From positions 62,001 through 126,000 of the forward strand of contig CAJUEW010000002.1 of the NCBI GenBank assembly GCA_910585465.1: a DNA stretch of 64,000 nucleotides, written 5' to 3'. The stretch comes from an uncultured Lachnospiraceae bacterium (GTDB lineage Bacteria; Bacillota; Clostridia; Lachnospirales; Lachnospiraceae). Below are positions 36,743-45,387 of the stretch, piece after piece. The translations under genes were made by a program, and so were the position numbers. The notes under the pieces are model-generated. The model was not told the DNA's origin. It saw only the letters and a program-made list of their open reading frames with translations, and did no database searches. Positions within the stretch are counted from its first letter, which is position 1. The number at the start of each line of letters is the position of its first letter.

Positions 36743-37548
36743 AATACATTGCCCTCCCCGTCATCATATTTGCTGGTAAGAACCATGCTTACGATGATAA
36801 AGAGCATCAGCACGAGGGACAGGCCGCTCCCTATGTGCCAGCTGGTTCCTTTCATAAACTCCTGCTCAATGACATTTCCGATGAGCAGAATTTTGCCTCC
36901 GCCCAGTAAGGTGGAGATAACGAAGGTAGTCAGAGACGGTACAAATACCATGGTAATACCGCTGATAACCCCTGGAAGGCTCAGCGGAAAAATAACTTTA
37001 TATAAGGTCTGGAAGCTGTTCGCTCCCAGATCCCTTGCCGCATTGACCACATTCACGTCGATTTTGGATATGACGTTGTAGATGGGCAGAATCATAAACG
37101 GCAGAAAGTCATAGACCATGCCGAATACGATAGCGGCGGGAGTATTGATAATTTTAAATCTTGGAAGCCCGAAAGCTTTCAGTATCGTGTCCAGGACTCC
37201 GTTGGTGTCCAAAAGCACTACCCAGGCCAAAGTTCTCAGCAGGAAATTCATCCACATGGGCAGGACAAACAAAAAAATAATAAATCCTGATTTTCCTATT
37301 TTACTGCTGGATAAAATCAGGGCCAGAGGATAGGCAAGCAGCAGACAGACAGCAGTGCTTAAAAGGGACAGTCCAAGAGAAAGGAACAGTGCCTTTGAAT
37401 TTTCTGCCGTGGCGACTGCCGCCAGATTTGACAGGGTGAAAGTGCCCGTCTTATCGGTCAGACCATAATATATGATGAACAGCAGCGGAATGATAATAAA
37501 TGCGGCTGCCCATGCCAGATATGGATAGGAGAGTGATTTCTTATACAT
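36739..37548 (-). CDS. potB: Polyamine ABC transporter permease PotB
   Basis: This 269-residue permease has six membrane helices. The EAA loop NAARDLGANSFQTLYKVIFPL lies near residue 185, and MVYDFLPFMILPIYN precedes it. The start overlaps the end of potA by eight bases. Gene order A-B-C-D matches the Escherichia coli potABCD operon. Confidence 0.95.
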   Translation of the reverse strand: MYKKSLSYPYLAWAAAFIIIPLLFIIYYGLTDKTGTFTLSNLAAVATAENSKALFLSLGLSLLSTAVCLLLAYPLALILSSSKIGKSGFIIFLFVLPMWMNFLLRTLAWVVLLDTNGVLDTILKAFGLPRFKIINTPAAIVFGMVYDFLPFMILPIYNVISKIDVNVVNAARDLGANSFQTLYKVIFPLSLPGVISGITMVFVPSLTTFVISTLLGGGKILLIGNVIEQEFMKGTSWHIGSGLSLVLMLFIIVSMVLTSKYDDGEGNVL

Positions 37549-38614
37549 CCAGTGCCACAGCCTCCTCGTCTTTGGATTCAGGTTTATTCATAATCTGAAT
37601 ATTAAAGGGATCTATTTTAATACTGACCCTTTCTCCCACCGGATGCATCCGGGTGCTCTGCACAAGCCATTCCTGTCCGCATGCGGTTACCTCCATCTCA
37701 TAGTGAACGCCCTTGAAAATCAGATGGGATACCACGCCGTCTATGGTTCCGGCACCCGGAATGCCAAGCTCCACATCCTCCGGACGGATTACCACATCCA
37801 CCGGCGTATTGTGTCCGAATCCGGTGTCCACACATGGGAATATGTTGCCTAGAATCTCCACTACCTTATCCTCCAGCATGGTTCCCGGGAAAATATTACT
37901 GTCTCCGATAAAATCTGCCACAAATGCATTTTTGGGCTCATTATAAATATCCTCCGGCGTGCCGATCTGCTGAATATAGCCCTGATTCATGACTACAATT
38001 GTATCGGACATGGTAAGGGCTTCCTCCTGATCATGAGTCACATAGATAAAGGTGATGCCAAGCTCATTCTTCATACGGATCAGCTCGTACTGCATTTCCT
38101 GACGAAGCTTTAAGTCCAGCGCGCCTAAAGGCTCATCAAGCAGAAGAATCTTAGGCTCATTGACGATAGCGCGGGCGATGGCGATACGCTGCTGCTGGCC
38201 GCCGCTTAAGGAGTCCGGCATACGTTTTTCATAGCCGTCCAGATTCACCAGCTTTAATGCATATTTGATTTTGTCGTCAATATATGCCTTGCTTTTGCCG
38301 CTGATTTTCAGGCCGAAGGCAATATTTTCCGCAATATTCATATGGGTGAACAGCGCATATTTCTGGAATACAGTATTTAGCTGCCGTTTGTTGGGGGGGA
38401 GGCTTGTGATATCCTGCCCGCTGAAGATGACGCGTCCTTCATCCGGAGTTTCAAAGCCGCCCAGAATTCGCAGAGTAGTTGTTTTGCCGCAGCCGCTGGG
38501 GCCTAGGAGGGTCAGAAATTCATTTTCATTAAAATACAGGTTCAGATCATCGAGAACCTTGTGTCCGTCATAAGCCTTGGTAATATTCTGAAGATCAATC
38601 AATCGGTTGCTCAT
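37541..38614 (-). CDS. potA: Polyamine ABC transporter ATPase PotA
   Basis: This 357-residue ATPase has Walker A GPSGCGKTTT near residue 37, signature LSGGQQQR, Walker B ILLLDEPLGALD and the H-loop THDQEEAL. A C-terminal TOBE domain begins near residue 270. It drives uptake by PotBC. It lies 21 bases after the regulator gene, behind AGGAGA, and leads the transporter part of the operon. Confidence 0.97.
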   Translation of the reverse strand: MSNRLIDLQNITKAYDGHKVLDDLNLYFNENEFLTLLGPSGCGKTTTLRILGGFETPDEGRVIFSGQDITSLPPNKRQLNTVFQKYALFTHMNIAENIAFGLKISGKSKAYIDDKIKYALKLVNLDGYEKRMPDSLSGGQQQRIAIARAIVNEPKILLLDEPLGALDLKLRQEMQYELIRMKNELGITFIYVTHDQEEALTMSDTIVVMNQGYIQQIGTPEDIYNEPKNAFVADFIGDSNIFPGTMLEDKVVEILGNIFPCVDTGFGHNTPVDVVIRPEDVELGIPGAGTIDGVVSHLIFKGVHYEMEVTACGQEWLVQSTRMHPVGERVSIKIDPFNIQIMNKPESKDEEAVALDV

Positions 38615-38635
38615 AAGCTGGTCTCCTTTGTATAG

Positions 38636-39175
38636 TTAGAATGCAGGCGGGGTGCTGACCCATAAAAATACGGCTCCGCTTTTTTCTCCCGCGGAGATAT
38701 AGTGGCTGGCAGACGGCGTGAAATAGAAGGATTCGCCTTTTTTTGCCTTTACCAGCTTTCCCCCGATATGGATAGTAATACTGCCCTGGAGTATATATCC
38801 GAATTCCTCTCCCTCATGGGGAGTATCCGGATAGGTGGAGCCGCCGGGCTCCAGAGTGACCCGGATAGGTTCCATGGCATTTTTCTGCGCATTTGGAATA
38901 ATCCATTCAATTTTGTTTTTCAGTTCTGTATCATATTTTTCGCAGTAATCTGCATCATGAAAGACGATCTGCTCATCGCTGTCGTCACTGAAAAATTCCT
39001 TCAGATTTGTCCCCAGACTGTTCAGAATATCCACCAGCGTTGCTATGGACGGAGATGTGAGATCCCGTTCCAGCTGGGAGATAAAGCCCTTTGAAAGTTC
39101 GCTCCTATCTGCCAGCTCTTCCTGGGTAAGTCCTTTCATGACACGCAGTTCCTTGATTTTCGGTCCAATATTCAT
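38636..39175 (-). CDS. XRE-family HTH regulator with cupin domain
   Basis: This 179-residue protein has an N-terminal helix-turn-helix (about residues 8-60, KGLTQEELADRSELSKGFIS) and a C-terminal cupin (about 105-175, EPGGSTYPDTPHEGEEFGYI). The same architecture is found in PuuR and other polyamine regulators. It is the first gene of the pot operon, with GGAGGA eight bases before its ATG. It is therefore the likely autoregulator that senses polyamines; the effector is inference from neighbours. Confidence 0.92.
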   Translation of the reverse strand: MNIGPKIKELRVMKGLTQEELADRSELSKGFISQLERDLTSPSIATLVDILNSLGTNLKEFFSDDSDEQIVFHDADYCEKYDTELKNKIEWIIPNAQKNAMEPIRVTLEPGGSTYPDTPHEGEEFGYILQGSITIHIGGKLVKAKKGESFYFTPSASHYISAGEKSGAVFLWVSTPPAF

Positions 39176-39265
39176 GCGGTAAAATCCTCCGTTTCTACTG
39201 AATCCCGCACGAAGATCCTGTACGGAAGCTGTATAAGATTCGGGTAAAAGTTAAATAAACAAAAA

Positions 39266-39282
39266 GTTTAACAACACTAAAC
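39266..39282. promoter_or_regulatory. Candidate operator palindrome of the XRE-cupin regulator
   Basis: GTTTA-N7-TAAAC forms a perfect 17-base dyad. It begins seven bases downstream of the minus-strand -10 box, so it covers the predicted start point of the pot operon. A related imperfect copy (GTTAAATAAAC) lies just beyond it. Confidence 0.55.
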
Positions 39283-39288
39283 GAATAT

Positions 39289-39317
39289 AATATATACAGA
39301 AAATGGTTCCGTGTCAA
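39289..39317 (-). promoter_or_regulatory. Sigma-A promoter of the regulator-potABCD operon
   Basis: On the minus strand a perfect TTGACA is followed after 17 bases by TATATT. The predicted leader is about 105 bases before the regulator ATG. Confidence 0.8.
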
Positions 39318-39346
39318 TTGTTTTTTTAAAGATTTTATTGTACAAT
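39318..39346 (+). promoter_or_regulatory. Candidate promoter of sirC-hemB-hemL
   Basis: TTGTTT and TACAAT are 17 bases apart. Its -35 box directly abuts the -35 box of the divergent pot promoter, so the two RNA polymerase sites share one DNA face-off region and may interfere. Confidence 0.55.
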
Positions 39347-39451
39347 GTTTTATATCTATGAGCCGGGAAGACGCTGAAAATCAGAAGCTGAAAGGAGGGC
39401 GTACCCGGTGAGACTGCATAAGACAGTCTCCAGGCAGATAAGGAGAAAAAT

Positions 39452-39928
39452 ATGGCGAAAAATTTTCCGGTTTTTCTGGATATTTCCAAAAGAAAAATCA
39501 ATGTTTACGGAGCCGGCAGGATTGCCTCCAGAAGAGTGGAGACTTTGCTGGCTTTTGCACCGTTTCTGACCGTTTTTGCACCGGAGGCTTCCGAACAGAT
39601 ACGGCAGGCAGCGGCAGATAAAAAGCTGGTTTTTCAGAAAAAAGCCTATGAGCCGGGCAGTATTCCTCTGGATACCTGGATGGTGCTGGCAGCAACGGAC
39701 GATGTCTCCGTTAATGAAGAAATATACAGGGAATGCCGGGAAAAAGGAATCCTTGTGAATGTGTGCAGCAACCGGGAACACTGCGATTTTCAGTTTCCGG
39801 GGATTGCATCCAGAGGGGAGCTGGTTATCGGCATTAACGCCGGGGGGAGCGCTCACCGTCTGGCAAAGGCATGGACAGACAGAATAAGAAAAGAGGTAGA
39901 AGAAGATGGATATGACAATCAGGCCTAG
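39452..39928 (+). CDS. Precorrin-2 dehydrogenase / siroheme synthase N-terminal domain protein
   Basis: This 158-residue Met8/SirC-like protein oxidises precorrin-2 to sirohydrochlorin with NAD. The family opening FPVFLDISKRKINVYGAGRIA holds the nucleotide loop, AATDDVSVNEEI and VNVCSNREHCDFQFPGI follow. It is shorter than the usual 200-plus residues, with little of the C-terminal dimerisation domain. It overlaps hemB by 23 bases. It may serve siroheme or cobalamin synthesis. Confidence 0.87.
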   Translation: MAKNFPVFLDISKRKINVYGAGRIASRRVETLLAFAPFLTVFAPEASEQIRQAAADKKLVFQKKAYEPGSIPLDTWMVLAATDDVSVNEEIYRECREKGILVNVCSNREHCDFQFPGIASRGELVIGINAGGSAHRLAKAWTDRIRKEVEEDGYDNQA

Positions 39929-40889
39929 AAGACTTCGCACAACGGCCAAACTTAGAAAAATGGTCAGAGAAACCAGAATGGATAAAAGTTCTCTTGTATA
40001 TCCTATGTTTGTAAGGAGCGGAGAAAATATAAAGGAGGAAATTCCGACCATGCCGGGACAGTTCCGCTACAGTGTGGATCGTATGCCGGAGCTCCTGAAT
40101 GAAATGGCAGATGCCGGAGTGGGAAGTGTAATGCTGTTCGGTATTCCGGAGCATAAGGATGAAGTGGGAAGCGGAGCCTATGCCTGTGACGGAATTGTGC
40201 AGAGGGCGCTGGAAAAAGCAAAAAAGGAAGTGCCGGATCTGTTTTATATCGGAGATGTATGCATGTGCGAATATACAAGTCATGGGCACTGCGGTATTTT
40301 AAAGGGTGATTATGTGGACAATGATTTAACACTGGAGAAGCTGACGCAGATTGCCGTGTCTCAGGTGCAGGCAGGAGCCGATATGGTGGCTCCGTCCGAT
40401 ATGATGGACGGTCACATCCGTGCAATTCGTGAAGGACTGGATCAGAATGGGTTTGTGACAATTCCCATTATGTCCTATGCGGTAAAATACGCGTCTGCTT
40501 TCTATGGTCCGTTTCGGGATGCGGCGGGCAGCGCTCCCTCATTCGGAGATCGGAAGAGCTATCAGATGGATTACCATAACCGCCGGGAGGGCATGAAGGA
40601 GGCGCTTCTGGATATTCAGGAGGGTGCGGACATTATTATGGTAAAACCTGCGATGTCCTATCTGGATATGGTGCGTGAAATTAAAGATGCAACCAATGTG
40701 CCTATGGCCGCATACAGTGTCAGCGGAGAATATGCCATGGTGAAGGCGGGCGCAAAGCTTGGCTATGTGGACGAGGCATCCATTCTCTGCGAGATGGCAG
40801 CCGGCGCATACCGGGCGGGTGTGGATATTTATATGTCTTACTATGCAAAAGAGATTGCTTATTTTATGGACGAAGGGAGAATCGGCTGA
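39906..40889 (+). CDS. hemB: Porphobilinogen synthase
   Basis: This 327-residue enzyme condenses two 5-aminolevulinate molecules. The active-site lysine is in MVKPAMSYLDM, the second lysine in YAVKYASAFYGPFRDA, and the zinc cysteines are in CMCEYTSHGHCG. Length is normal. The start lies inside the sirC end, with AGAGG upstream, and the stop overlaps hemL by one base, so the three genes are tightly coupled. Confidence 0.97.
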   Translation: MDMTIRPRRLRTTAKLRKMVRETRMDKSSLVYPMFVRSGENIKEEIPTMPGQFRYSVDRMPELLNEMADAGVGSVMLFGIPEHKDEVGSGAYACDGIVQRALEKAKKEVPDLFYIGDVCMCEYTSHGHCGILKGDYVDNDLTLEKLTQIAVSQVQAGADMVAPSDMMDGHIRAIREGLDQNGFVTIPIMSYAVKYASAFYGPFRDAAGSAPSFGDRKSYQMDYHNRREGMKEALLDIQEGADIIMVKPAMSYLDMVREIKDATNVPMAAYSVSGEYAMVKAGAKLGYVDEASILCEMAAGAYRAGVDIYMSYYAKEIAYFMDEGRIG

Positions 40890-42166
40890 TGACAAGATCA
40901 GAAGAGCTTTTTTATGAGGCAGTAAATTTCATTCCGGGAGGCGTGAATTCTCCGGTCCGCGCTTTCGGATCCGTCGGTATGACTCCGCGTTTTATTAAGT
41001 CTGCAGAAGGGGCTTATCTGATCGATGCGGATGGGAATCGTTATCTGGATTATATCGGCTCCTGGGGGCCGATGATTTTGGGACATGCAAATCCTCTTGT
41101 GCTTCAGAAGGTGGAGGAAGCATGCAGAAAAGGGCTGAGCTTCGGCGCGGCTACCGAGGCTGAAGTGGATATGGCAAAACTGATCTGCAGTATGGTTCCG
41201 TCTGTGGAGATGGTGCGCATGGTAAATTCCGGCACAGAGGCTGTGATGAGTGCAATCCGTGCCGCCAGAGGCTATACGGGAAGGGATAAAATTATAAAGT
41301 TTGAGGGCTGTTATCATGGGCATAGTGATGCCCTGCTGGTGAAAGCCGGTTCCGGCGTTATGACTGCCGGCGTTCCGGACAGCTCCGGTGTGCCGGCAGG
41401 ATGCACACAGGATACGCTGCTGGCAGCTTATAATGATATTTCCGGCGTGGAGAAGCTGTTTGAATCTTACAGCAACGAGATTGCAGCCGTGATTGTAGAG
41501 CCGGTAGGTGCGAACATGGGAGTGGTGCCTCCTGCGGAGGGTTTTCTTCAGAAGCTGCGGGATCTCTGCACGGAAAATAAAACAGTGCTGATCTTCGATG
41601 AGGTAATCACCGGATTCCGTCTGGCAGGAGCAGGGGCACAGGAATATTATGGAATTGATGCAGATCTGACTACCTATGGTAAGATCATCGGAGGGGGAAT
41701 GCCGGTGGGCGCCTACGGAGGAAAAAAAGACATCATGGAAGTGGTTGCCCCGGTGGGCAGTGTCTATCAGGCGGGTACTTTAAGCGGCAATCCTGTGGCA
41801 ATGGCAGCGGGAATTGCACAGCTTACCTATCTGAAGGAGCATCCGGAGGTATACCAAAGGCTTGAAAAAATGGGTGAGCTTCTGTACGGAGGAATGAAAG
41901 AACTGTGCGAACAGAAGAAGCTCCCTTATCAGGTAAATATGGTCGGTTCTCTGGGATGTATATTTTTTTCCACGGCTCCGGTTGTGGACTATACCAGCGC
42001 AAAGAAGTCCGATACAGAGATATTCCGCCGCTATTTCCGTCATATGCTGGAACATGGCATCTATCTGGCGCCGTCTCAGTTTGAAGCTATGTTTTTATCT
42101 GATTCTCATACAGAGGAAGATATCCGGTATACTTTGGATACTATGCACAGGTTTTTTGAAAAATAG
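40889..42166 (+). CDS. hemL: Glutamate-1-semialdehyde 2,1-aminomutase
   Basis: This 425-residue PLP enzyme makes 5-aminolevulinate from glutamate-1-semialdehyde, the C5 route. The PLP lysine lies in TTYGKIIGGGMPVGAYGG, and FIPGGVNSPVRAF and EGCYHGHSDALLVKAGSG are class III aminotransferase signatures. It needs HemA to supply substrate, but no hemA lies in the window. No T-run terminator was found after it. Confidence 0.97.
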   Translation: MTRSEELFYEAVNFIPGGVNSPVRAFGSVGMTPRFIKSAEGAYLIDADGNRYLDYIGSWGPMILGHANPLVLQKVEEACRKGLSFGAATEAEVDMAKLICSMVPSVEMVRMVNSGTEAVMSAIRAARGYTGRDKIIKFEGCYHGHSDALLVKAGSGVMTAGVPDSSGVPAGCTQDTLLAAYNDISGVEKLFESYSNEIAAVIVEPVGANMGVVPPAEGFLQKLRDLCTENKTVLIFDEVITGFRLAGAGAQEYYGIDADLTTYGKIIGGGMPVGAYGGKKDIMEVVAPVGSVYQAGTLSGNPVAMAAGIAQLTYLKEHPEVYQRLEKMGELLYGGMKELCEQKKLPYQVNMVGSLGCIFFSTAPVVDYTSAKKSDTEIFRRYFRHMLEHGIYLAPSQFEAMFLSDSHTEEDIRYTLDTMHRFFEK

Positions 42167-42284
42167 GCGGAAAACTATTAACAAAAACACAAAAATATGT
42201 TACACTTTTTTATAGCTATGAGCAGTGTGGATGAATGATTCTAAGTCTGTTATCACTGCGGACTTCGTGAGAGGAGCGCCATAC

Positions 42285-43343
42285 ATGGAACAGAAAAAAT
42301 ACGTGGCATATGTGGGTACTTATACCCATGGCAGCAGCAGAGGAATTTATATCTATGACCTGGATGTGGAGAACGGACGGGCAGTGGAACGGAAGGTAGT
42401 TCCGATTAATAATCCTTCCTATATTAAAAAATCACATAACGGAAAATATCTGTATTCCATCTCGGATGAAGGAGTTCAGTCTTTCCGGATTCTGAGAGAC
42501 GGGGATCTGGAGCCTATGAACAGCGCGTCAATCGGCGGTATGAGAGGCTGCTATCTGTCCACGGATGAGAAAGACCGTTTTTTGTTTGTGGGAGGCTGGC
42601 ATGACGGCAAAGTGACCATTATGCGTCTTAAGGAAGACGGCACGATCGGAGAAATGACAGATGAAATTTTTCATAAAGGTTTGGGCAGTGTTGCAGAGAG
42701 AAATTTCCGTCCTCATGTCAACTGTGTGAACATTACGCCGGATCAGAAATATTTGTGCGCGGTGGATCTGGGTGTGGATCAGGTAAAGATATATAAATTT
42801 AACGGTGAGACAGGTAAGATTAAACTGGTGGATATGCTCCGCTGCGAGCTGGAGAGTGCGCCGCGTATCATCAAATTCAGTCCTGACGGCAGATTTGCAT
42901 ATTTAATCTGCGAATTAAAAAATTATATCAGTGTTTATTCTTATAAAGAAGGGCCCAGAGGTCCGGTGTTTGAACTGGTACAGACAATTTCCACTTTAAA
43001 TCAATACCATTCCAAAGGAAGCGCAGCATGTGTGCTTCGTTTTTCCAAGGACTGGAAATATGTGCTGTGTTCCAATGCAGGGGATAACAGCATGGGAATT
43101 TTTAAGGTGGACAGCGAAACCGGTATGCTCGAGAAGCTCTGTATTCTGCCTATCAGCGGAGATTATCCGAAGGCGGGGGACTTTTTCCCGGATAACCGTC
43201 ATATTATGTCATTGAATCATGAGTCCAATACTATGACTGTTTTCAAAATTGATTATGAGCATAATTATTTCAGCCTTTGGGGCAAGCCTCTGAAGGTGGA
43301 GACGCCGAACTGCATCCTTGTATCTGAGATACAGGGGGATTAA
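42285..43343 (+). CDS. Lactonase-family beta-propeller protein
   Basis: The ATG at 42285 follows AGAGGAG by eight bases and gives 352 residues; a longer frame from 42225 lacks a site. The sequence is a chain of seven-bladed propeller repeats, with a typical opening YVAYVGTYTHGSSRGIYIYD and RPHVNCVNITPDQKYLCAVDLG in the middle. It resembles the Pgl/YkgB 6-phosphogluconolactonase family (COG2706). Actual lactonase activity is unproved for many members, and no pentose phosphate gene is adjacent. Confidence 0.87.
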   Translation: MEQKKYVAYVGTYTHGSSRGIYIYDLDVENGRAVERKVVPINNPSYIKKSHNGKYLYSISDEGVQSFRILRDGDLEPMNSASIGGMRGCYLSTDEKDRFLFVGGWHDGKVTIMRLKEDGTIGEMTDEIFHKGLGSVAERNFRPHVNCVNITPDQKYLCAVDLGVDQVKIYKFNGETGKIKLVDMLRCELESAPRIIKFSPDGRFAYLICELKNYISVYSYKEGPRGPVFELVQTISTLNQYHSKGSAACVLRFSKDWKYVLCSNAGDNSMGIFKVDSETGMLEKLCILPISGDYPKAGDFFPDNRHIMSLNHESNTMTVFKIDYEHNYFSLWGKPLKVETPNCILVSEIQGD

Positions 43344-43405
43344 GAAGAAAGTAAAGCTGTAAAGAACAGCATTACAATTATATACAAGAAAAGGAGAATG
43401 ATAAT

Positions 43406-43975
43406 ATGAACTTTATCGTTGAAACATCTGCCCGTCACGTACATCTCAGCCAGGAGGATCTGGAAACCTTATTTGGAAAGGGCTATCAGCTTACGAAGAA
43501 AAAGGATCTTTCCCAGCCGGGACAGTATGCCTGTGAAGAAAGAGTGACGGTGGTCGGAACGAAAAAGGAGATGCCGGGGGTATCTATTCTCGGACCGGTA
43601 AGACCTGTCAGCCAGGTTGAGATTTCCCTGACCGACGCGCGTTCCATCGGTGTTGCAGCTCCGATCCGTGAGTCCGGCGATGTGGCCGGCAGCGGGGCAT
43701 GCAAGCTCGTTGGACCTTGCGGTGAAGTGGAACTGAAGGAAGGCGTTATCGCAGCAAAGCGTCATATCCATGCAACTCCGGAAGATGCTGAAAAGCTTGG
43801 GGTACAGGACAAGGATGTTGTTTCTGTTAAGATTGACACAGACGGAAGAAGCCTTGTATTCGGTGATGTAGTTGTGCGCGTAAGCCCGAAATTTGCTCTG
43901 GCTATGCATATTGATACCGATGAATCCAATGCGGCCGGCTGCGGCAGAGAAGTATACGGCGAAATTGTACGATAA
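43406..43975 (+). CDS. pduL: PduL-type phosphate acyltransferase
   Basis: This 189-residue protein has the two PduL metal-binding histidine pairs, ARHVHLSQED near residue 10 and AKRHIHATPED near 113, plus RPVSQVEISLTDAR and HIDTDESNA. PduL moves acyl groups between coenzyme A and phosphate and is unrelated to classical Pta. It lacks an N-terminal microcompartment targeting extension and lies 53 bases before ackA. It is therefore likely the cytosolic phosphotransacetylase of the acetate pathway. An AAGGAGA site precedes the ATG. Confidence 0.94.
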   Translation: MNFIVETSARHVHLSQEDLETLFGKGYQLTKKKDLSQPGQYACEERVTVVGTKKEMPGVSILGPVRPVSQVEISLTDARSIGVAAPIRESGDVAGSGACKLVGPCGEVELKEGVIAAKRHIHATPEDAEKLGVQDKDVVSVKIDTDGRSLVFGDVVVRVSPKFALAMHIDTDESNAAGCGREVYGEIVR

Positions 43976-44028
43976 GCAATAAAGTGATATTGTGGGGTAG
44001 AATATAAAGTATAGGAGATTACATAATC

Positions 44029-45225
44029 ATGAAAATTTTAGTTATTAACTGCGGAAGCTCCTCTTTGAAATATCAGTTAATCGATATGAATGACGAGAGC
44101 GTTGTAGCAAAAGGTTTGTGCGAGAGAATCGGTATTGAAGGCTCCAAGCTGACCCATCAGCCCACCGGCAAGGATAAATATATCGTAGAGCAGCCCATGC
44201 CGGATCACAAAGTGGCAATCGGGCTGGTTCTGGAGGCGCTTCAGGATGCAGAGCACGGAGTGGTGAAAAGCACTGACGAAATCGCAGCTGTCGGACATCG
44301 TGTACTTCATGCAGGAACCACCTACTGCGAATCCATTGTGGTAAATGAGGATGTAAAGAGAGTAATCAGAGAATGCTTTGACCTCGGACCTCTGCACAAC
44401 CCGGCAAACCTGATGGGTATTGAGGCATGTGAGGCTGTTATGCCGGGTAAGGCAAACGTGGCGGTATGGGATACCGCATTCGGTATGTCCATGCCGGAGA
44501 AGGCATATCTGTATGCGATTCCTCATGAATATTATGAAAAATACAGTATCCGCAGATATGGCTTCCACGGAACCAGCCATATGTTCGTATCAGGCGAGGC
44601 TATCAAGTTTGGAAAGCTGGATCCTGAGAATGCAAAGGTTATCGTATGCCATCTGGGCAACGGCGCAAGTATTTCTGCTTCCATCGGCGGAAAATGTGTA
44701 GATACCAGTATGGGACTTACTCCTCTGGAGGGTCTGATTATGGGAACCAGAAGCGGTGACATCGATCCGGCTGTCTGCCAGTTTATTTGCAATAAAGAGG
44801 GAATCGATATCAATGAGATGCTGAATATTCTGAATAAGAAATCCGGCGTACTCGGCATGAGCGGCGGCGTATCCAGCGACTTCCGCGATATTGAGTCCGC
44901 AAGGGCAGAGGGCAACCACCTGGCTGACGTTGCTCTTCAGGCATTCATCTACCGTGTGGCAAAATATATCGGTGCTTATACTGCGGCTATGAACGGCGTG
45001 GATGCAATCGCATTTACCGCAGGTGTCGGTGAAAACGATATTAAGAGCAGAAAGGCAATCTGTGAGTATCTTGGATATCTTGGCGTTAAAATTGATGATG
45101 ATGCAAATAATATCCGCGGAGAGAGAAGAGTCATTTCTGCGGCAGATTCCAAAGTAAAGGTGATGCTGATCCCGACCAATGAAGAGCTTGCAATTGCAAG
45201 AGAAACTTTAAGACTGACAAAATAA
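44029..45225 (+). CDS. ackA: Acetate kinase
   Basis: This 398-residue enzyme makes ATP and acetate from acetyl phosphate. Signatures are VINCGSSSLKYQL at the N-terminus, GFHGTSHMFVS and the adenosine-binding FTAGVGEND. Length is normal. Together with the PduL enzyme it completes acetyl-CoA to acetate with substrate-level ATP. A strong terminator follows. In many Firmicutes a DUF177 gene and rpmF come next; here a MerR gene intervenes. Confidence 0.98.
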   Translation: MKILVINCGSSSLKYQLIDMNDESVVAKGLCERIGIEGSKLTHQPTGKDKYIVEQPMPDHKVAIGLVLEALQDAEHGVVKSTDEIAAVGHRVLHAGTTYCESIVVNEDVKRVIRECFDLGPLHNPANLMGIEACEAVMPGKANVAVWDTAFGMSMPEKAYLYAIPHEYYEKYSIRRYGFHGTSHMFVSGEAIKFGKLDPENAKVIVCHLGNGASISASIGGKCVDTSMGLTPLEGLIMGTRSGDIDPAVCQFICNKEGIDINEMLNILNKKSGVLGMSGGVSSDFRDIESARAEGNHLADVALQAFIYRVAKYIGAYTAAMNGVDAIAFTAGVGENDIKSRKAICEYLGYLGVKIDDDANNIRGERRVISAADSKVKVMLIPTNEELAIARETLRLTK

Positions 45226-45256
45226 ATTTGTTTTGTATTGTCCAGTATAAATTACG

Positions 45257-45293
45257 GCTTCCACTGCTTTTTTCGGCAGTGGGAGCTTTTTTT
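45257..45293 (+). terminator. Intrinsic terminator of ackA
   Basis: GCTTCCACTGC and GCAGTGGGAGC form an 11-pair stem with one wobble, followed by seven T. Confidence 0.92.
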
Positions 45294-45324
45294 ATAAAAG
45301 TTTATTTATTTTTTGTAAAATCCC

Positions 45325-45355
45325 TTGACCTTATACTGACTATACCCCTTATATT
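45325..45355 (+). promoter_or_regulatory. MerR-type promoter with 19-base spacer
   Basis: TTGACC and TATATT are separated by 19 bases, the overlong spacer typical of promoters that MerR proteins untwist. It lies 33 bases before the MerR gene, and a TATAC/TATA-centred imperfect dyad fills the spacer. Confidence 0.6.
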
Positions 45356-45387
45356 ATGAGTAAACAACGGCAGGGAGGAATCCAATT

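Noticed and set aside
42167..42284. Promoter for the lactonase-like gene
   Set aside because: Several AT-rich hexamers are present, but none has both boxes at an acceptable spacing.
43356..43370. GCTGT/ACAGC hairpin before pduL
   Set aside because: Only five pairs and no T run; too small to call a terminator or riboswitch.
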